DNA from: Sunxiuqinia indica
GTDB lineage: Bacteria > Bacteroidota > Bacteroidia > Bacteroidales > Prolixibacteraceae
NCBI RefSeq assembly: GCF_009847015.1
Contig: NZ_WVEM01000001.1
Coordinates: 124,001-188,000 of the forward strand
DNA length: 64,000 nucleotides
Direction of reading: 5' to 3'
Position numbers and translations under genes: made by a program. Shown here in pieces: positions 59,589 to 64,000 of this stretch; within the stretch, counting starts at the first letter, position 1, and the number at the start of each line of letters is the position of its first letter. The notes beneath the pieces were generated by a model. That model was not told the origin of the DNA, ran no database searches, and saw nothing but the letters and a program-made list of their open reading frames with translations.

Positions 59589-61943
59589 ATGACAGAAGAA
59601 CTTCAAAATATTATCACTCAGGTTGACCAGATTGTTCAGCAAAAAGGGAAAACGAAAGGCGCGTTAATTCCAATTTTGCAGGCTATCCAAGATGAATTCA
59701 ACTATTTACCGGAAGAAGCCTTGCGGCATGTTTGTGAAACCACAGAAATCACTCCGGAAAATATAACGGGAGTGGCCAGTTTTTATTCGCAATTTCGGAT
59801 GCAGCCAGCAGGTCAGCACATGATAAAGGTGTGCGTGGGTACGGCTTGCCACGTTAAAGGGGCCATGCAGGTATATGATGCTTTCAAAAGGCATTTTAAC
59901 CTGAAAGGCCAGGAGGAAACGGATGCGGAAGGGAAATATACGTTGGAAAAAGTTTCTTGCCTGGGATGCTGTACACTGGCGCCAGTGGTTCAGGTTGATG
60001 ATGTCACTTATGGACATGTAACGACTGATCAGGTTACCTCAGTTATTCACGACTTTGAAAGCCAGGTGGGAAAAGTTGGCAAGAAAGGTAAATTCAGAAA
60101 TGCTGATGGCAGTGAGTTCCAGGGAGAAATTAGAATCGGACTGGGCTCGTGTTGTGTCGCTAGTGGGAGCGAAGATGTCAAAAAAGAGATTGAACAAACC
60201 ATAGAAGGCACGGGCATCAATCTGCAATTGAAAAACGTGGGCTGCGTGGGCATGTGTCACCAGGTTCCGTTGGTGGAAATCATTGATGAACAAAAACAAA
60301 GTAAGTTATACGCGAAAGTCAAACCGAATGAGATTTCGGATATTATCAATACTCATTTCAAACCGAAAGGTCTGTTTGATCAGCTAAAAGCAAAAGCATA
60401 CAATTTCCTCGAAAAAGTACAAACCGATGAAGTTTGGGAAGGGGTGGACCGTTACGCCATTGATGTGCGCGATGAAATGGTGTCCAGCTTTTTGGATCGC
60501 CAGCTGCCAATAGCCACCGAGCATCGTGGGGTGATCAATCCGCTGGATATGGATGAGTACCGTCAGTTTGGTGGCTTTGAAGCCCTGAAAAAGGCGCTGC
60601 AAACAGACCGACATGAGGTGATTCAGACAGTTAAAGACAGTGGTTTGCGCGGACGTGGAGGTGCTGGCTTCTTAACCGGGTTAAAATGGGAACTGGTGGA
60701 GAAGGAAAATGGAGATAAGAAATTCCTGATTTGCAATGGTGACGAGGGCGATCCGGGAGCATTCATGGATCGGATGTTGCTGGAATCATACCCATACCGG
60801 GTAATTGAGGGGATGTTGATTGCCGCTTACGCCGTAAAAGCGACAGATGGCTATTTCTATATTCGAGCTGAGTATCCGTTGGCGGTGACCCGCATTCGGC
60901 AGGCATTGATCAATTGCCGGGAGCAAAATTTGCTTGGTGAGAATATTCTGAATTCTTATTTCAGTTTCGATATTCAGATTTACGAAGGAGCCGGAGCTTT
61001 TGTGTGTGGCGAAGAAACCGCCTTGATGGCCTCCATTGAGGGTAATCGTGGTTTCCCAACGATTCGCCCGCCATTTCCTGCGCAAAAAGGATTGTGGGGA
61101 CAGCCCACGCTAATCAACAATACCGAGACTTTTGCACAGGTTTCTTATATCATCCGAAAAGGCAAGGAGAATTTTAGTGGAATTGGCACCGATCGTTCGA
61201 AAGGAACAAAAGTATTTTCACTGGCCGGAAAGGTAAACCGCGGAGGGTTGATTGAAGTGCCCATGGGAATAACGATTCGTCAGATTGTGGAAGAGATTGG
61301 TGGTGGCGTGCAAAATGGAAAACAGTTTAAAGCAGTGCAAGTCGGTGGCCCGTCCGGCGGCTGTATTCCGGCCTCCTTATACGATACGCCAATCGATTAC
61401 CAGTCGCTGATTGAGGTCGGAGCCATGATGGGATCCGGAGGATTGGTGGTACTGGATGAAGATGATTGCATGGTGGACATCGCCCGTTATTTTCTTTCGT
61501 TTACTCAGGAAGAATCGTGTGGAAAATGTACTTTTTGCCGGGTTGGAACCAAACGGATGTTGGACATTCTGAATAGAATTACCACGGGAAAGGGAACAAA
61601 AAAAGATTTGGAGGAATTGAAGTATTTGGCCGACTGGACCAAAAAAGGAAGTTTGTGTAACCTGGGAAAATCGGCACCAAACCCAATTATCACCACCTTG
61701 CGCTATTTTTCCGAAGAATATGAAGCTCATATTGAAGGTCGTTGTCCGTCGGGCAAATGCACCGAGATGATTACCTATTCCATTAATGATGAATGTATCG
61801 GTTGTACGAAATGTGCCCAGAAATGTCCGGTGGAAGCCATCAAATTTGAACCACACAAAAAGCACTCGGTCAATATGGAACTGTGCATCAAGTGTGATGC
61901 CTGCCGCCAGGTATGCCCGGTCGATGCAGTGGTTGTTGAGTAA
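59589..61943 (+). CDS. NuoE-NuoF-ferredoxin fusion, NADH-oxidising subunit (HndA/HndC-like)
   Basis: This 784-residue cytoplasmic protein starts at the ATG at 59589, five bases after the previous stop. Domains in order are: NuoE (about 1-155) with 2Fe-2S ligands CVGTAC and CLGCC; a second thioredoxin-like 2Fe-2S domain (about 170-285, GSCC and CVGMC); NuoF (about 320-690) with NADH site RGRGGAGFLTGLKW, FMN site GAGAFVCGEETAL and the N3 cluster ESCGKCTFC; and two [4Fe-4S] ferredoxin motifs at the end (CIGCTKCAQKCP, CIKCDACRQVCP). This resembles the NADH module of electron-bifurcating hydrogenases and formate dehydrogenases, here fused into one chain. Confidence 0.9.
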   Translation: MTEELQNIITQVDQIVQQKGKTKGALIPILQAIQDEFNYLPEEALRHVCETTEITPENITGVASFYSQFRMQPAGQHMIKVCVGTACHVKGAMQVYDAFKRHFNLKGQEETDAEGKYTLEKVSCLGCCTLAPVVQVDDVTYGHVTTDQVTSVIHDFESQVGKVGKKGKFRNADGSEFQGEIRIGLGSCCVASGSEDVKKEIEQTIEGTGINLQLKNVGCVGMCHQVPLVEIIDEQKQSKLYAKVKPNEISDIINTHFKPKGLFDQLKAKAYNFLEKVQTDEVWEGVDRYAIDVRDEMVSSFLDRQLPIATEHRGVINPLDMDEYRQFGGFEALKKALQTDRHEVIQTVKDSGLRGRGGAGFLTGLKWELVEKENGDKKFLICNGDEGDPGAFMDRMLLESYPYRVIEGMLIAAYAVKATDGYFYIRAEYPLAVTRIRQALINCREQNLLGENILNSYFSFDIQIYEGAGAFVCGEETALMASIEGNRGFPTIRPPFPAQKGLWGQPTLINNTETFAQVSYIIRKGKENFSGIGTDRSKGTKVFSLAGKVNRGGLIEVPMGITIRQIVEEIGGGVQNGKQFKAVQVGGPSGGCIPASLYDTPIDYQSLIEVGAMMGSGGLVVLDEDDCMVDIARYFLSFTQEESCGKCTFCRVGTKRMLDILNRITTGKGTKKDLEELKYLADWTKKGSLCNLGKSAPNPIITTLRYFSEEYEAHIEGRCPSGKCTEMITYSINDECIGCTKCAQKCPVEAIKFEPHKKHSVNMELCIKCDACRQVCPVDAVVVE

Positions 61944-61946
61944 ATG

Positions 61947-61995
61947 TTTCGTGTTGTGGGTTTCGGGTTATGAGTTATGGGTTTCGTGTTACGAG
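61947..61995 (+). repeat. Heptad repeat array upstream of the S23-type gene
   Basis: Seven consecutive 7-bp units fit TTNYGNG on the plus strand, allowing one deviation (TTTCGTG, TTGTGGG, TTTCGGG, TTATGAG, TTATGGG, TTTCGTG, TTACGAG). The array begins three bases after the stop of the NADH-oxidising subunit gene. Confidence 0.8.
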
Positions 61996-62020
61996 TTGTT
62001 GATGAAAAATAACAGCATAT

Positions 62021-62401
62021 ATGAAAAGTTTTAAGGATCTGGAAATTTATCAACAAGCCTATACTTTGGCGATCAGAGTTCATAAAATGAGTTTAGATCT
62101 ACCTAAATACGAGCTCTATGAACAAGGCAGTCAGGTGCGTCGGTCAACAAAGAGTATAAAAGATAATATCGCAGAAGGTTATGGCAGACGGAGATATAAA
62201 GATGAATTCATTCGATTTCTTGTTTTTGCACATTCTTCATGCGATGAAGCAATTTCTCAATTGATGATGATTAGCGATCTCTATTTTGAAAAAGAAGGAT
62301 TAAAGGATTTATTAGAAGAATATGACGTACTAGGAGCCAGAATCAACAAGTTTATTCAATATGTCGAAAAGAACTGGCAAACCCCAACTCGCAACCCATA
62401 A
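62021..62401 (+). CDS. Four-helix-bundle protein, S23/23S-IVS type
   Basis: This 126-residue protein is of the family first seen as an ORF inside 23S rRNA intervening sequences: KDLEIYQQAYTLAIRVHKM, RRSTKSIKDNIAEGYGRRRYKDEFIRFLVFAHSSCDEA and ARINKFIQYVEKN give four amphipathic helices. The function of these proteins is unknown. The last residues (TPTRNP) and stop codon are written by the flanking heptad array, which suggests the repeat grew into the gene's end. It separates two redox genes of one operon and so looks inserted. Confidence 0.88.
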   Translation: MKSFKDLEIYQQAYTLAIRVHKMSLDLPKYELYEQGSQVRRSTKSIKDNIAEGYGRRRYKDEFIRFLVFAHSSCDEAISQLMMISDLYFEKEGLKDLLEEYDVLGARINKFIQYVEKNWQTPTRNP

Positions 62402-62429
62402 CTCGCAACTCGCAACTCGAAACTCATAA
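62388..62429 (-). repeat. Heptad repeat array downstream of the S23-type gene, inverted
   Basis: Six consecutive 7-bp units (CTCGCAA, CCCATAA, CTCGCAA, CTCGCAA, CTCGAAA, CTCATAA) are the reverse complement of the TTNYGRG type found upstream, in the opposite orientation. The two arrays can pair around the gene in RNA or single-stranded DNA. Confidence 0.8.
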
Positions 62430-62438
62430 CGCAACACA

Positions 62439-64000
62439 ATGATCAAGCTAAAGATAAATAACCAATCCATTGAAGTGCCCGAAGGCACGACGCTTTTGGA
62501 AGCAGCGAAGCAGTTGCAGATCGATATTCCAACGATGTGCCACCTGGAAGGGACGGAGCATTTTACCTCGTGTCTGGTGTGTTTGGTAAAGGATGAGCGG
62601 AATGGCAGATTAATGGCTTCGTGCTCTATGCCGGCAATGGACGGAATGGAAATTATTACCGACGATGATGAATGCCGCGAATCACGAAAAGCGTCACTCG
62701 AACTTTTGTTGAGCGAACATGTGGGCGACTGCGAAGCGCCTTGTCAGCTGGTTTGTCCGGCGCATATGAATATCCCATTGATGAACCGTTTGATTGCCGC
62801 TGGTAATCACGCCAAAGCCATTGAAGTGGTGAAGCGAGATATTGCCTTGCCTGCCATTTTGGGGCGCATTTGTCCGGCTCCCTGCGAAGCCGGATGCCGT
62901 CGCAAACAGGTCGACGATCCGGTTTCTATTTGCCTGTTGAAAGGGTTTACCGCCGATCAGGAATTGGAAAAAGGTGTCGCACCGGTTCAGCCGAAAGAGA
63001 AATCGGGTAAAGAAGTGGCGATCGTAGGCGCTGGACCTGCGGGATTGGCTGCCGCCTTTTATTTGAATAAAGCAGGTCACCAGGTCGTTCTGTTTGAAAA
63101 GAACACAAAGGCCGGCGGAGAGATCCTGCAAATTGACGAAACTGTTTTACCGGCCAAGGTCAGGGAGGCCGAGATCGGCGCCATTTTAGATTCCGATATT
63201 CAGATCAACTACGGTTCGACCATTGACCAGCTTGAATTTGAAAAACTGCAGCAGCGCTACGATGCCGTCGTGCTGGCTGTGGGGGCGTCCACTGATCAAT
63301 GGAAAGGCTATGGGCTGAACCTATCCAAGACAGGGATTGAAATTGATAAGGCGACCTACCAAACCTCCATCGAAGGGGTATCTGCTATCGGTAACGCGTT
63401 GCGCCCATCCAAGTTGGCAGTGCGTTCGGTCGGGCAGGGCAAGGAGCTGGCTTTCATTTTGGATCAGCTCTTCAAAACCGCCCGGCTAAGCGCTTATCCC
63501 AGCCGGTTTAACTCGAAGTTTGGAAAACTGCAGGAGCCTGAGTTTGCTGAATATTTAAAAGAATCGAATGACTCCGAACGCCTGGAAGCGAGTCGGGGAA
63601 AAGCGGTTGGCTTTACCATGGAAGAGGCTGTCGCCGAGGCGAAGCGTTGCTTGCATTGCGACTGCCGCAACCCGGAAAGCTGCAAATTGCGGGAGCTGTC
63701 AGATGTCTATGGAGCCGAACAGCGACGCTTTCAATACGACGACCGGTTTGTCATTCAAAAGGAATTTGCCCCGCAAAATATTGTGTATGAATCATCGAAA
63801 TGCATCAAATGCGGCATTTGCGTACGTCTTACCAAACAATACCAGGAAGCTTTCGGTTTTTCATTTATCGGGCGTGGCTTTGATGTAAAAGTGGGCGTGC
63901 CGTTTTCTGAATCGGTCGGAAAAGCACTGGAGAAAACCGCTGCGTTGGTTGCCGAGAAATGCCCGACCGGGGCGTTGGCAAAAACCGATGCGGAAGAACA
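62439..64000 (+). CDS. 2Fe-2S/GltD-like FAD-dependent oxidoreductase (partial)
   Basis: At least 520 codons are present and the frame is still open at the window edge. The N-terminus is a [2Fe-2S] ferredoxin domain (TMCHLEGTEHFTSCLVCLV, about 31-49, then ASCSMP). A GltD-type [4Fe-4S] domain follows (GDCEAPCQLVCPAHMNIP, about 96-113; GRICPAPCEAGCRR, about 145-158), then an FAD Rossmann fold (VAIVGAGPAGLAAAFYL, about 189-205) and further Cys clusters (CLHCDCRNPESC, CIKCGIC). It is related to the small subunit of NADPH-dependent glutamate synthase and to NfnB. With the NADH-oxidising fusion it would make an NAD(P)H/ferredoxin electron-exchange unit. Confidence 0.85.
   Translation, partial: MIKLKINNQSIEVPEGTTLLEAAKQLQIDIPTMCHLEGTEHFTSCLVCLVKDERNGRLMASCSMPAMDGMEIITDDDECRESRKASLELLLSEHVGDCEAPCQLVCPAHMNIPLMNRLIAAGNHAKAIEVVKRDIALPAILGRICPAPCEAGCRRKQVDDPVSICLLKGFTADQELEKGVAPVQPKEKSGKEVAIVGAGPAGLAAAFYLNKAGHQVVLFEKNTKAGGEILQIDETVLPAKVREAEIGAILDSDIQINYGSTIDQLEFEKLQQRYDAVVLAVGASTDQWKGYGLNLSKTGIEIDKATYQTSIEGVSAIGNALRPSKLAVRSVGQGKELAFILDQLFKTARLSAYPSRFNSKFGKLQEPEFAEYLKESNDSERLEASRGKAVGFTMEEAVAEAKRCLHCDCRNPESCKLRELSDVYGAEQRRFQYDDRFVIQKEFAPQNIVYESSKCIKCGICVRLTKQYQEAFGFSFIGRGFDVKVGVPFSESVGKALEKTAALVAEKCPTGALAKTDAEE

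Overview
This window is from a member of the Bacteroidota, probably a marine or sediment Bacteroidia of the Marinilabiliales type. The taxonomic placement is inferred. The evidence is a SusC/SusD pair with a FecR anti-sigma and ECF sigma factor, promoters of the TTTG-N19-TAnnTTTG kind, many lipoproteins, and intergenic short-period repeats. No rRNA, tRNA, transposase or prophage gene was recognised.

Positions 1-15000 hold housekeeping and stress functions. There is an ECF sigma/anti-sigma set, a zinc CDF exporter, DNA polymerase IV, a soluble six-PAS histidine kinase, a four-gene heavy-metal RND efflux operon on the minus strand (His-rich small protein, His-repeat adaptor, CusA/CzcA pump, outer-membrane factor), and a chorismate mutase plus DRE-TIM aldolase pair. 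Between the CDF gene and dinB lies an orphan type II-C CRISPR remnant: one 36-bp repeat, a 30-bp spacer-sized interval, and a tracrRNA-like anti-repeat with three hairpins and a terminator. No cas gene lies nearby.

Positions 15000-22100 are an assimilatory sulfite reduction and siroheme operon (DUF2061, Met8-type dehydrogenase, CysJ, CysI, HemD, an epimerase-like protein, CobA). Its leader has a canonical promoter, a 33-codon ORF packed with Met and Cys codons, and a strong terminator. The 5' arm of the terminator can pair instead with a segment inside the small ORF, which is the layout of a ribosome-mediated attenuator.

Positions 22100-29750 hold PEP carboxylase followed at once by an LCIB-family (theta-type) carbonic anhydrase, a FemAB-like transferase, and a FeoA/FeoB iron uptake operon with a small Cys-tailed membrane protein. 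Positions 29900-50450 are a pectin utilisation locus: sigma, FecR, SusC with an STN signalling domain, SusD, a LamG protein, two PL10-type pectate lyases, a CE8-like beta-helix protein, a beta-helix/TIM-barrel fusion, a two-domain esterase and a GH43, closed by a terminator.

Positions 50700-64000 form a long redox operon that I cannot match to a described system. It has four PQQ-like beta-propeller proteins and one NHL-like propeller, a tiny Tat-like Cys-rich protein, a NapG/MauM-like Tat ferredoxin, a NapH/MauN-like membrane polyferredoxin, a NuoE-NuoF-ferredoxin fusion, and a partial 2Fe-2S/GltD-like FAD oxidoreductase running off the window. A four-helix-bundle (S23-type) gene flanked by opposed arrays of a 7-bp repeat interrupts this operon. 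The best candidates for something new are the Cys/Met attenuator, the orphan tracrRNA locus, the propeller/polyferredoxin operon and the heptad-flanked S23 cassette.
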